Shown here piece by piece: positions 18,455 through 29,137 of a stretch of 64,000 nucleotides of DNA. The notes beneath the pieces were generated by a model. It was not told where the DNA came from. It saw only the letters and a list, made by a program, of their open reading frames with translations, and did not search any database. Every line of letters begins with the position of its first letter. The stretch's first letter is position 1. The DNA is from Blattamonas nauphoetae (Eukaryota > Preaxostyla > Oxymonadida), in the NCBI GenBank assembly GCA_033064195.1, contig JARBJD010000023.1, forward strand, positions 400,331 to 464,330, given 5' to 3'. The position numbers and the translations under genes are program-made.

Positions 18455-19867
18455 TCAGGGCATCAGAGCCTGAGGAAGGGTGAAAGGAGGCGCCGCTGGG
18501 TCGAACAGCAGAGGATCGTAAACAACGCTGATCTCTTCCGTCTTCTGTTCAACGAGAATGCTCTCAGCTGGACTTTGCAGAACAGGAGCAGGAGTGACGT
18601 AGTTGATCGGTGTGTGCTGTTGTGATTCGGTGCTTTCGCTGGCTGAGGGCGAGCGAGACAATCTGCTGATACGATCGCTTAAAGACTCGGGAATGGACCA
18701 TCCCAGAGAATGGGCCAACTTTCTGAAGACGTCATCGATGTTCCCCAAAAGACAGAGATCGAACTGCCCAGGCTTGCCTACAACTTCTCTGTTGATCAAA
18801 ATGCGAGGAACTTCAGCTGGAACGATGTCAAGAAGATCGCAGAACGGATGGACTTTGAGAGATGTCCCAGCAACGATGACGAGATCTGTGCTTGCCATGT
18901 CTTGTTTGTAGCTTTTGTAGTACTCATCCGGCAGCGATTCGCCAAACAAAATCTCTTCGGGCTTCAGAACAGACGTTTTCGGAGGGCATTTCTTGCAGTA
19001 TGGCACTCCAACCATCAGTTCGTCCATAATCTGTGATCGCGTTGATACAGTCCCGCACTGCAGACAGATGAAAGAGTTTCGTGAACCATGACATTGAAGA
19101 ACACGCGTTAATCCGGCATCTCGCTCGAGATGGTCTGTGTTCTGAGTGTACATCTTCAACAACTTCCCCTTCTCCTCCAGCGCGGATACAAAGAAATGAG
19201 TGAAAGTTGGCACATATTCATAACGGAAAAATGCTTCTGAAAGCGAATAGACGATAGTTGGATCTTCCAAAAACGTTTGAATGGAGAGGAGAGACTCAGG
19301 ATCCGTTTCGCCTTCTTCAGCAAGTTTTGTATAAAGTCCGGTTGCCGATCGATAGTCGGGAATCCCACTTGACACGGAAATACCGGCACCAGACAGAACA
19401 AGGACCTTTGAAGCTTTGTGGATTAAAGCAACAGCATCATCGAAATGTGAAACAGTGCGAAGAGGGTCGCGTCGTGGGGCACCAAACTTGATGTTGAAGA
19501 CCTTTTCAAGCAGTTCAATTGGGTTGGCTGAAGGGTCATTAAGATCAGCTTTTTGTTCAGGGCTGAGTGGGATGAGTGTTTCAAGGATGTATTTCTCATC
19601 CTCCTTTGAGTACGATGAGTGACAATCATCAATCGGGCAGCTCAGAGGATTTTGGCGAGAGAGAAGGCATGCTTTTGCATGAGATGCAACGCATTCGAGG
19701 CAAACTCTATGACCACCTGAACAAGAGATGAGGTCAGGTTCAAAGCAGTCACTATCGCAAATTGGACATTCAAACAACTCAGACGACATTCTGGCAATGA
19801 CGTCTAACAGAATCCTTCGATAAATGAAATTCCAGTGAGGAAAATGTGTAATGGGTAGCGATGACAT
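18455..19867 (-). CDS. RING-finger plus Sir2 sirtuin fusion
   Basis: This single-exon protein of 470 residues joins two enzymatic modules. Residues about 34-90 are a RING1-like zinc finger (CPIC, GGHRVCLEC, CPIDDC) of the kind found in RING-between-RING ubiquitin ligases. Residues about 145-400 are a Sir2 NAD-dependent deacylase: GAGISVSSGIPDYRS binds NAD, TQNTDHLERDAG replaces the usual TQNIDGLE, CHGS carries the catalytic histidine, two C-x2-C pairs hold the structural zinc, FGESLPDEYY and GTSLKVHPF line the acyl-lysine tunnel, and INRE binds the adenine. The tail is Ser-rich. The first ATG is used here; an internal one, 26 codons later, begins just before the RING. All sirtuin catalytic residues I can check are present, so it should be active. 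Confidence 0.93.
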   Translation of the reverse strand: MSSLPITHFPHWNFIYRRILLDVIARMSSELFECPICDSDCFEPDLISCSGGHRVCLECVASHAKACLLSRQNPLSCPIDDCHSSYSKEDEKYILETLIPLSPEQKADLNDPSANPIELLEKVFNIKFGAPRRDPLRTVSHFDDAVALIHKASKVLVLSGAGISVSSGIPDYRSATGLYTKLAEEGETDPESLLSIQTFLEDPTIVYSLSEAFFRYEYVPTFTHFFVSALEEKGKLLKMYTQNTDHLERDAGLTRVLQCHGSRNSFICLQCGTVSTRSQIMDELMVGVPYCKKCPPKTSVLKPEEILFGESLPDEYYKSYKQDMASTDLVIVAGTSLKVHPFCDLLDIVPAEVPRILINREVVGKPGQFDLCLLGNIDDVFRKLAHSLGWSIPESLSDRISRLSRSPSASESTESQQHTPINYVTPAPVLQSPAESILVEQKTEEISVVYDPLLFDPAAPPFTLPQALMP

Positions 19868-20139
19868 TTCTTTTTTCGAAATTGGTGGAATGATTTCTCA
19901 TACTGCATTTACAATCCCATTCGCACATTTTTTTCTTCATAGACGGAACATTCAACATTTATTTAGCTGAAGAAAATCGTTTCGTGGCTCACATGCTCAA
20001 TCTCTCTTGAAGAACGTGATTATGAATCATAATCTATCTGAAACGATCTAACTGTTAAGATGTTGAAAAAAATCCTGTCAAATATTCGATAGATCAGATT
20101 TCTGAGTCCTTGAGGCGTCATTTGTCGACGAGACTTGAT

Positions 20140-20881
20140 TTAAGTTGGGATATCGTTCTCTGTCCCAAGGAATCGGAGTTCGGCAACATTGAGATGCTTC
20201 AATGTTCGATGTTGGCCTGGTGGAATCTTCTGGAAGATAGTTGATAAGATTTGGAGTGAATCTCCATGGCTCGTAAATATAACGCTGAATAAGTCAGAAA
20301 AGAAATTGTGATACAGATGTTGTTTGGTTTGGTCCAACGATGAGACGATTCTGTGCAACAATTTCAACATGCGTGCGCGAACTTCAACACAACTTTCTGA
20401 GCCAGATGCTCCAATTGATTCATCTTTATTGTCCTGTTCCCAGATGATTTTATAGTTGTCTGTGCTCTGTTTAGATGAATAGTGATGAATGGTGAGATAC
20501 CGTTCCATCCAGATCTCCAAACCATCGTTCTCTTAAGAGAGGTTCAGACTCTAATGAAAACCCAAAGTCCTGCGTTGAGCTGGGATTGGCTTTAGCGTGT
20601 TCCTGAAATAGGCGTGACAATTCATCGCCAAAAATTTGGGCTGTCTCTGATGCCCGTCGAAAATCACTTGTCAGAATATGAAAAGTATCCTTTGTATATT
20701 GTGAGAAAATAGTTGGATTTTGTTGAATAAATGTACGAGCTGTCTGTTTTGCCTCTTCTTGTCCCCCAGGAGTCAATCCATAGTTTTCGATACAAATAGC
20801 TGGAGAGCTCGCTATCTTTCCCTCAGAAATAGCTGTACTAGTTCCATGTCTGAGACAATAGAATTGGATATGAGAAAGCAT
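20140..20881 (-). CDS. Histidine phosphatase (phosphoglycerate mutase superfamily)
   Basis: Exons 20881-20501 and 20466-20140 are joined over a 34-base intron (donor GTATCT, phase 0) and encode about 235 residues. The phosphohistidine motif is near the N-terminus (YCLRHGTST), an acid/arginine block lies mid-protein (TSDFRRASETAQIF; LLRERWFGDLDG), and the second catalytic histidine is in TSHGDSLQIL. These define the branch-1 histidine phosphatases, which hydrolyse or transfer phosphate on sugars, proteins or nucleotides. The substrate cannot be read from sequence. The RERWFGDLDG block resembles fructose-2,6-bisphosphatase/TIGAR-like enzymes more than glycolytic mutase. The start 80 bp from the divergent Pth2 gene was chosen because it places RHG at residue 12, as is usual. 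Longer upstream frames exist but overlap that gap. Confidence 0.88.
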
Positions 20882-20961
20882 CTTTAAATGTGGATGAGAT
20901 GACAGAATATGAAGAGCCTGGGTCGATCCTCTTATCCATCGATTTGAACATCCGTTCTGAT
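20882..20961. promoter_or_regulatory. 80-bp divergent gap, histidine phosphatase / Pth2-like
   Basis: Start codons on opposite strands are separated by 80 bp. I see no conserved box. Shared regulation is inferred from spacing. Confidence 0.35.
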
Positions 20962-21575
20962 ATGGATCCTCTTCAACTTCTCTATATTGCAGGGAGTACA
21001 CTAATTGGCGGACTTACTGGATTGTTTCTAGCCAAACGAAAGCAGCAGCAACAACCAAACAATCCAACTTTCTCTCCACCGAAATACGAAGAACAAGAAG
21101 AAAACTTCTCTCACAATTTCCCTAATTTTGATGCTAAGATGGTTTTTTATCTTTATCTGTCAATGAATTTGTCATTTTCTTCTTAATATTCCTCGAAGTC
21201 CAGGTTTTTGTTGCCAGGAAAGATCTGAAAATGACCCGTTCAGAAGTGGCCTCACTTGTGTCTTGCTGCACATTACGAACATTCGATGCTGCTTACATGA
21301 TTAACCGTCCTCTTCTTTTCCATTGGCGTCAGGTCGCCCAAGCGAAGATCGTTACGTGCTGCCAATCGGAAGAGGAGATTCAGACAATATTCGAGACAGC
21401 CACAGCCATGGATGTTCCTGTCGCGATGATGAATCTTAAACGATCAGGAAAGGAACAACTCGACACTCGTATGTCCTTCTATTTCATCGATGTCCCCCCA
21501 GCTGGTGTTATCGGATTATTTGGAACTCGAGAACAAGTTGATCCAATTACTGGACATCTCAAACTCTATAATTAA
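20962..21575 (+). CDS. PTRH2: Membrane-anchored Pth2 (Bit1)-like protein with altered active site
   Basis: Exons 20962-21141 and 21204-21575 (62-base intron, phase 0) encode about 183 residues. The fold matches eukaryotic peptidyl-tRNA hydrolase 2: an N-terminal transmembrane helix (LLYIAGSTLIGGLTGLFLA), then VFVARKDLKM (human LVVRNDLKM) and the C-terminal signature PITGHLKLY (human KVTGHLKLY). Pth2 frees tRNA from stalled peptidyl-tRNA, and human Bit1 is anchored in the mitochondrial outer membrane. In this copy the catalytic block GKGKVAAQCSHA reads TRSEVASLVSCC, so the essential Lys and His are not where expected, and the Asp of the later QDAG block is also missing. It may be a non-catalytic paralogue. 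Family membership is clear; activity is doubtful. Confidence 0.85.
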
Positions 21576-21988
21576 TGTAATATTCATGTGATTGATGAAG
21601 GTTTCGTTGTTGGATGGAAAGATCCAAGGCATCATTCCTGAAAGACTAGCACCAGTGTTCTCCCTTTCATCGTGGGATATCGAACAAAAGATGATTGTTT
21701 TATTTCGATTATTGGTCTTCCATCATCAACCCACTTCGTAGACAGCCTGATTCTCTTTGTGAATGAAATGAATCAAATACACACTATTCTGTGATTAATT
21801 CACCCATCCTGAAATCTCATGCGGAGAGATCAATGCTCTTTTCGATTCATTTCCGTGAGATTAATCTGAACATCACCATTCAGAATTGGGGGTTGATCAA
21901 ACAGAGAAGAACGGCATCGTGAATCAATCTTCTTCATCTTCCTTTTTGCTCGTTCTTGGTGAATTTGTCTGAATCATCACATCCTATT
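21576..21988. other. Intergenic, nothing recognised
   Basis: These 413 bp follow the Pth2-like stop. A short plus-strand frame continues past it but has no ATG or family resemblance. No repeat, RNA gene or element end is visible. Confidence 0.45.
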
Positions 21989-22763
21989 ATGACCTTCTCG
22001 TTCTCCTGGGAAGAGTTTGTTCTCAACTGCCCGATCGACATCCACTCAAGGCAAAGAACTAATTTGAAATCGATTGGTCTCTGCATTTTGGAGACAGAAG
22101 CAGTTTGCAAATCCTGGACTCCTCGTAAGGCATCATACACAGCGATCGATCACGATGTCTCAGTTGATATTATCATCCATGGAGATATCGGTCAAAACGC
22201 CTTCTATCCTCCACCAGGCAAAATTGACGAAAAACTTCTTTTGAGAGGCCGTGTAGATTCCGTGAGTGTGTCCTTTTCATCTTCATCCTCCAGATTCGGA
22301 TACGTTCACAATATCTCCTTGGAACGAACTTGAACGCACTGGATCTCTTATTTCCATCACACTCAATCAGTTAAATCAGATTTGCGGCCCAAAATTTGCC
22401 AAAGATTGCGAACGAATGTTCACCCTCTTTTGGAAAGACATGCCTCTTGAAGTCGTGGTGACATCGGTCATTCCTGATGTGCACGATCCTGATATATTCA
22501 TTACTGACACGTTTCAAAACCAAACTTCTCCCCGAGAGCGAATAAGTCTGAATCTGTCACAAACTCAACAGAAAGAGTATTTCACAAAGCTATTCTTCAG
22601 ATATTCATCATCATCTTTTCGTCTGATGGTGAAAGTTAATCGTCAGGAGCATACGAAGGAGTGTATGACCCACCAATGCTCTCTGATCGATGCTAAACTG
22701 ATCCAATCCTCGCATCGTGAAGAAAGTGTTCAGCTCAATTCTTTGCATCCTTTTCAACACTGA
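21989..22763 (+). CDS. Hypothetical protein, mostly beta-strand
   Basis: The ATG at 21989 opens MTFSFSWEEFVLNCPIDI and continues to 22265. A 28-base intron (22266-22293, donor GTGTGT, phase 1) joins 22294-22763, giving about 248 residues. An earlier donor at 22262 (GTGAGT) would give an early stop, so the later one is preferred. The first half alternates short strands (VSVDIIIHGDIGQNAF, KLLLRGRVDS), which could be an OB-like or C2-like barrel. The second half is more helical and charged. I do not recognise a family. It ends 93 bp before the CFAP92-like gene on the same strand. Confidence 0.6.
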
Positions 22764-22856
22764 AAACGTATTTCAGTGTTTCATATTCATGTTTGCGCTT
22801 AAAGGATCCATAATAATTATTTTGGTTCAACAGTTCTCCCTCTCTACGGGATATTC

Positions 22857-25800
22857 ATGTCTAAGAAAAAGGGAAAGACAACAGTTGTTGAAGAAACACC
22901 TCATGAGTATGATTGTTTCCCCAGTTTTTCAATGTTTCTTCAATTAAGAGAGACAGAAAACGTAAATCTCTCAGAGCGCTTCCTACGTCTTTCTATCAGC
23001 GGTAGTTTGAGAGGGATTCCACAGGAAATACTCCATGCGTTGTATGGTGAAACATCTTTTATTGTAGGACAACATCAAGGTCTTCTTTTCATCATTCTCT
23101 AACCGAAGTTCTGTCTCTGTTTCAATCAATCATATTATCAGGTTACTTCACTTATGATATTCCAACAATGGAATATCTCTCTTCTGAATCTGATTTTGAT
23201 CAAACTCTTGCAAATACCGAGAACCAAGGAAAGAAAGAAAGAGCCGCCACACCAGGCAAAAAAACGAAAAAGAAAGGTGGGAAAGAAGATAAAGAAGAAG
23301 GAGAGAAGAAGGGAAAGGGGAAAAAAGGGAAACAAGATGGAGATGGAGGGGAAGGAGAGGGAAATGACATGGGAAACTTTCAAGCAACACCATCTGCCTT
23401 GATTGGATCACAATTCTTCTTTGAGCAAACCATGAAAACCATGGTGACCGAAGATTCAATCAAATCTCTCTTCACACTGCCTCAAGAATTCTACTTCTGG
23501 GTCCCCAAGGTTGAGAAACTCTCGGATTCAAACGAAGAAGCAAATGACGAAAAGAAAGAAGAAACAACAAAAAAAGGGAAAGCGAAGAAAGATGAATCTG
23601 ATGGAGGAACTAAGAAAGGAAAGGGACGACCAAAATCCAGATCAAAAGCGATCGATGCGCCTGATACTCCCTCTCCAGAACCTGTCGTCGACCAACCAAT
23701 TCAAGTTGCAGCGATGACGTACTCTCCCAACGAACATCAAATCCGCCTCTTAACTCGACAGATGCCCCCATTGTTTGTCACAAATTCAAACGGCGACCAT
23801 CTCGCAGGGGTCTACTTTCTGGATTTGTCGCCTCTGCTTTTCGGTGCGCCCTCATCAACGTGGACGTCCCCTTTCATCACCCCGCAGATTCTCCCGCTCG
23901 AAGATGATTGGATTAACTCACATTTCTTCATGTCTCCGGCCATCCTCCAGGAACTCACCGTGTCTGACGGAACGGGAAGGGCCAGTTCAGTCGAGGAAAT
24001 GGAGAGCACCGTCCTGCTCGTTCGCAAGCTTCTGGACAAGATCCTTCCGCAGGCCTCAGCTCCCTCCAATTCAAAGAACGACACATCCACAGCATCTGCG
24101 ACGATGAAGTCGATGGATAACACGACCTCGTCGATGAACAGGTCGTCTCGCTTCATGTCTGAAATCAAACAGGAAAAGGCACCATCGCAGTTGGTCATCA
24201 CTCCTGCTCTCTTTCTCGAGAACTTGCTCCTAGCGGCTTCTCAACTTCGGCCTCTCATCAACGCCAAGCGACAGCAGCAGTCGCGTGGTGCCTTCGCGCT
24301 GGGCGACACACAGCTCATCGCAAACACCTTTTCGAACGAAATTGAGCCTCTTCCCGAGTTGACCCATGATTCTCCTCTCGTCTTCAACTCGCCATGCCCT
24401 CCTTTCTTGTTGGAAGACAATGAGTTGAAGTTCTACGCTGAGCAACGGTTTTCGGGGCTGATTTGGGACAGTTTGACAATCTCACTGGAACTGATCCAGC
24501 CTCCCACAAATGCTGCTCCAACACCTCAACTCTCCGCCGCACCTGGGATCCCTTTCTACGCTCCGAACTCGTCGGGAGTGATAAGTGTTCAGAGCAACGA
24601 CCAGCCAGCACCGATCATTCTGATGCCTCCGTCTCAGTCTCAGCCCGATCTGATCATTCCAAGCTCGGGTGGGATTGCTGCTCCGAAGAAGCAGGAGAAG
24701 GTGTACGAGAGGTTCCTTCCGGATTCACTCGCTGTTCTGAACCCGATGCTGTTCGAACTGAACACTGTCAATCAGATCCCACTCAACCCGTCGGAACAAG
24801 ATCTGAACAGGCAGTGTCACCGATGCTACGCGCGCTTCTCACTCTTCGACACGGTGAAGAAGGGAGAGGCAGAACAAGCCCCATCGGAAACGCCCACAAG
24901 CCGACCTTCGTCATCCGCAGAGAAAGTGAAGACCGGAAAGAAAGGACAAAAGAAGAAGGAAGAACCAGCTCCTGCCGCAGCACCGGAGAAGGGCAGAAGA
25001 GGCAAGGTCACCTCTTCGCTGAAGGTTTCGCCGACACCCGACCCTGCTGAGACAGACCAGGATGAGGAGCCCACTGGCCCGACGTACAATTCCGAGTTGG
25101 TCAGAGTTGAACACGTCACCAACCACAGAGAGATCGAGCCAGGAAAGGTCGCGAAAGTGGGGTCTCGACTGGCTTCTGGGAACACAACATTCAACTATCG
25201 CAGAATTGTGTTCATGGGCGATGTGGACCCCCTCGACTTCTACACCTGGGCAGAGGAGAACCCGGTGATTGTCGATCTGCATGATCGAGATAGACGAGAT
25301 GCTCCCATCCCAAAGTCAACAGAAGACGACACTCTCGAAAAGGATGAGAACGACCCAGCGATGAAGTGGAGGAGTTTGGTGGGAAGGAAGTTCAGAGGAA
25401 GGGAAATGGAGAAGGCCGAGCTCAAAGGTCGGCGGACAGATGCGCTCCTGTTCATCGAAAAGAAGAAAGGACGAAGGCATCAACAGGAACAGAAGAAAGA
25501 GGAGGACGAGGACAGCGCTGTGAGCGAGGTTGAAGTGAAACCGAAGAAAGGGAAGAAGGGGAAGAAAGGATCAGCCGAACCAAAAACCGACGCTAAGCCG
25601 GAAACAGCAGGCAAGAAGAAGCGAAAAGAAGCAGCACCTGTTGTTGAGGACTCAGCACCTCCCGAGCAGACTGACGAGCGAGAGATTGTGGTGGAGGAGA
25701 TCGCGTTTGGCGAAGAGCCGTTCGGGCAAGCTCAGTTCAGCCTCACTCAACTCTTCGGAAGTGGAATGAAGACATTCACCTTCCGCGCACCTGTCATCCC

Positions 25801-27935
25801 GTCCACTCAACAAGCCTCGTCCAAAACGAACAAAGATGACACCGCCGAACAGAACGACGGCCGCACCATCATCCCTGCCCCTCCGCCGCTCCAGCAGGGT
25901 TTGTATGTTGAGGCGCAGACAGAAGCAAAGGTGCACGTCAGACTTGTCAACGCGATGCCCAGAATTGTTGCGCCGGTTCGCGAGATTTCACGGATCGTGC
26001 TGCTCTGCCCGTTCTACGATGCTCGACGACAAGTGCGAGCGTTGATGGATTTGGTGTATTCGATCAACACAGAAGTGTTGGATGTGCAGGGACCGCTTCC
26101 TCACGCTCTGTCCAACAGGCGGCTGACAGACTCGGAGAAGAAGAATCTGATTAAGCTTCCGATTCTGACTGGATTCCATCTGACCGACGGAAGGGAGTCT
26201 CAACGGTTGAAAGACGCGAAGAAGGAGGAGTGGGGAGGGGGAGGAGGGAAGCTGCTTGTGCTGGAAGGGCCTGAAGCGACTGTGATGAAGATTGTGAACT
26301 TTGTTGCGGAAGAGTACGATCTCTTTTCGTCGATGACGCTCTTCTTCGATCGGAAAATCAAATTTGCAAAGCGGCTGTACGGAACTCTCTCGATGGACAT
26401 CACTCGCTACTGTCTGAAGATGCCTCTCTCGCATCTCGAACACGAGACACAGTTCGTCACGAACAAAACAAGCACAGGAGGCACATCGAAGCTCCCTCCG
26501 ATTTTCAGACATGGCCTGGTCTGTCTCACGCAGATCCAGAAAGTGAACTCGTTCAAAGACATCACCGACCTCCACCTTTGGCCGACAGCAGCAGAACTCA
26601 CTGCGGTTGAGAAGCGAGTCGGAGGAGCTGTCTTCGAGTCTGACCTGGATTTGGAGGGAGACTGCGACCCCGTTGTTGCTGACCCGTCTGGGAAGATCCT
26701 CTCGTCGTCGAGTCAGAAGGCTGAAGGGCTGAACACAATGGCCATCACGTTCAACACGCCAGACGAGCAGACACCGAAGATTATGTCTCGATCGTTCGAA
26801 CCTGTCGTTGAAGAGGAGGCTCCAGAGCCGCTGAAGACACAAGTTCCACATGCGTCGAAGAAACAGGAAGAGAGACTCAAACGGCAGCGAGAAGAGAGGC
26901 TGAGAGAGAATCCACACGAAATGATCCGCGCGGATCTTCACGCAACAGGAAACGTGATCGAATACAACAAACGCCGCGCGACACAACGTTCCCCGCAGCA
27001 AGAACAGATGCTCGCGTCAATCCGACAGAAAGACGAGCAAGACAAAGACCGAGAAATCCTCAACGAGGATGCATTGCGAGATGCGGCCGCTGCTCCCGAC
27101 GGGAATGTGTATATGTACGCGTCACAGCGATACAACAAAGCGGAAATGATGCGAAAGAAACTGGCGGCAGTGATGACGGGCGAGGAGGGAGGAAAGAAGG
27201 CGCAGTCGATGCACATGACACGGTCAGGTGGCTTCCTCTCGCTTCATGTGGACGCGATGGACGAGCACGAGGCGGAGTTGGAGAAGGAGAGGCAGAGCAA
27301 AGAGAAATGGCTGACGCAGAAGGGTTTCAGCACGTTCGCTGAGAAGTCAGCTGTTGAAGCAAACCGACACAAATATGCGCCCGACGACTACACAAAAGAA
27401 GGTTCCTCTTTTTCTTTTTCTCATTCTCCGTCTCAGCTCTCACACAGCCGTATTCTGAACCAAACAAAATCACAAAACCCGATCGATCGAAGTGGACGAC
27501 TCAGAATGGGTTCCAGCCATATCAGCACAAAACAAGCATTGAGGCGAACAGGAGCATCAAAGTCCCGCCGCCGACTCAAGTGGAAGGTGTGTTCATTTTT
27601 TCATTCCATCCACTTTCAGACATCTCCATTCCTTATGAGGATCCTGATCCCGTCAGGAAACACGACCGCACTGGATGGATAACACACCAAGGATTCCAGC
27701 CATATCAGCATAAGACCAGCATTGAGGCAAATCAGCATCCCAAATCACCCTCGCAAGGTCGAAGAGCAGGTTTCGCTCTTTTCTTTTCATTCGATCAGAT
27801 ATTTCGATCCCGTACGAGGATCCTGGGGCAGTGAAGAAGTACGACAGGCAGAAATGGAAGACAAAAGATGGATTCCAAACGTACAAGCACAAGTCATCAA
27901 TCGAAGCAAACATCCATCCAAAAGCGGTCCAATGA
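22857..27935 (+). CDS. CFAP92: CFAP92 (KIAA1257)-like ciliary protein
   Basis: Five exons (22857-23079, 23142-27401, 27437-27586, 27620-27769, 27799-27935) encode about 1639 residues. Matches to human CFAP92, from memory, are VFMGDVDPLDFYTWAEENP followed by VIVDLHDRDRR (human AMHPSDL.EYL then VVEVHDRDRR), ILTGFHLTDGRE then KLLVLEGPEA (human LTGFHLLDG..HLFILEG), and FAKRLYGTL (human FRHRLYADL). Such proteins belong to the axoneme or its associated structures. Between these blocks are Lys-rich linkers (KKGKKGKKGS). The C-terminus carries about four copies of a roughly 40-residue unit (W.T..GFQPYQHKTSIEAN). All introns are phase 1 and 29-62 bases long. One lies at the 5' end, three at the 3' end, and none in 4.26 kb between. 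Confidence 0.78.
27300..27935 (+). repeat. Exon-encoded tandem protein repeat in CFAP92-like gene
   Basis: Four related units end the protein: one at the end of the long exon (KWLTQKGFSTFAEKSAVEAN) and one in each of the last three exons (KWTTQNGFQPYQHKTSIEAN, GWITHQGFQPYQHKTSIEAN, KWKTKDGFQTYKHKSSIEAN). The first two small exons are each exactly 150 bases. All junctions are phase 1, so whole exons could duplicate without changing frame. Confidence 0.85.
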
Positions 27936-28186
27936 CGACACTTTTGATTTAGTTTTCTTCATTTTCAGCATTTCACGTCTTCGTTTTAGAGTATTCATCA
28001 AAATTATTGGATAAAAATGTCGGATTGCGCACATGCGATGTGATACAGTGCCATCTGCCAACAAACGTGAAGATGGGTCAAGTTTTGATTGAGTGGTGTT
28101 TTCACTGTTGTGATGAGTTTAGTGCGTTTGCGATATATGCAGTTCAATGGATCACTATTCTCTCCCAAGTGGTGCAACAAATATCA

Positions 28187-28879
28187 TCAATCTTCCCAAG
28201 CAAACCCATTCTCAGCGAGTTCTTTTTCGATCCGAATTTCACGAACTATATCTTCTTTTCCATCACACATTCCTTCATCATCACCATCTCTTGATAATTC
28301 CATCGTTGGTATTTGTTCTTCATCTTTTCCCTCTCCGTCACCGTCATTGTCCCTGTTCGTTTGATCTTGCTTCTTGATGCGAGGTTTGGGTTTTGTGGGC
28401 ACAACTGGTAAATGAATCTGTTGATAATCTCGTAAGGATGACAACTATTATCCAGAAAGACGCATCAGAATCGAAAGAATGCCATGAGAAATCAGAAAGA
28501 AGGAACAGACCAAATCTTCATTTCTTCTCGCTAATAAGAGGACATCTTCTGTTGAAACTGATCAAAATACGAATGAAAGCTGAAAATACTCTTTCGACGA
28601 TGTGCATGATTGGAGAAGGCCACCATATCTTTGGTTGCCATTTCCGCCCAACGTAAAGATGTTTCCGCTATATTTCCAGCGATACCATCAGAGAAGGAGA
28701 TGTTCTATTCTAGATAATGCTTAAAATGGAGCAAACAGGATGGTCTCTTTCCGCTTGTGCGATTCTTTCTGAGACGAAGAGAAACAATTGTTCCTGCGAT
28801 AAGTACCAGTGAAAGACACAAAAATAGAAAGAGTGAATGGGGATACTCTGATTGTAAGAATATCAGTTTGTTTTGTCAT
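28187..28879 (-). CDS. CENPS: CENP-S / MHF1 histone-fold protein
   Basis: CENP-S (MHF1) pairs with CENP-X at kinetochores and with FANCM at stalled forks. Five minus-strand exons (28879-28847, 28793-28737, 28704-28590, 28557-28511, 28417-28187) give about 160 residues. The histone fold is continuous across four exons: alpha-1 EQLFLFVSERIAQAERDHP, the loop NISFSDGIAGNIAETS, then the alpha-2 block RWAEMATKDMVAFSNHAHRR and ISTEDVLLLARRNEDL. Human CENP-S has DLEMFARHAKRTTINTEDVK then LLARRSNSL at that place. The C-terminal 75 residues are acidic and disordered. Introns are 53, 32, 32 and 93 bases, so the coding sequence is heavily fragmented. The ATG encodes MTKQTDILTIR. CENP-T, CENP-W or a TAF-type fold are less likely because of the ARR block. 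Confidence 0.85.
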
Positions 28880-29137
28880 TCTGTAGTTGATTTGTTATGG
28901 GAGTCATATTCCGACGTTCTGAATCATTCTTCATGGGTATTTCAGGGAAAAAGCTCCTTTTCAATGTCTCAAAAAACTTTCCAGATCTTATAGCAATCTG
29001 GTTATATCCTGTTGCTCGCAGAATATGACTCAGAAGAAGGAAGGTATATTCTTCAAATGTATCTGTGAAATGAAATCAAAATGTTCATAAAGAAGGAGGA
29101 CACAGACGAAAATACTCGGGGATGAAGTTTATATTCT

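Noticed and set aside
22262-22293. Donor GTGAGT at 22262 in the hypothetical gene
   Set aside because: It looks closer to consensus but leads to a stop within about 25 codons. The donor four bases later keeps the long frame.
25988-27001. A 337-codon minus-strand frame
   Set aside because: It lies antisense to the long CFAP92-like exon. It has no family resemblance and is explained by the codon bias of the sense strand.
28880-29137. Possible tail-anchored membrane protein between DIM1 and CENP-S (LVLIAGTIVSLRLRKN)
   Set aside because: The hydrophobic frame overlaps CENP-S exon 2 and its first intron in another phase, has no start codon, and conflicts with the much better supported histone-fold exon chain.
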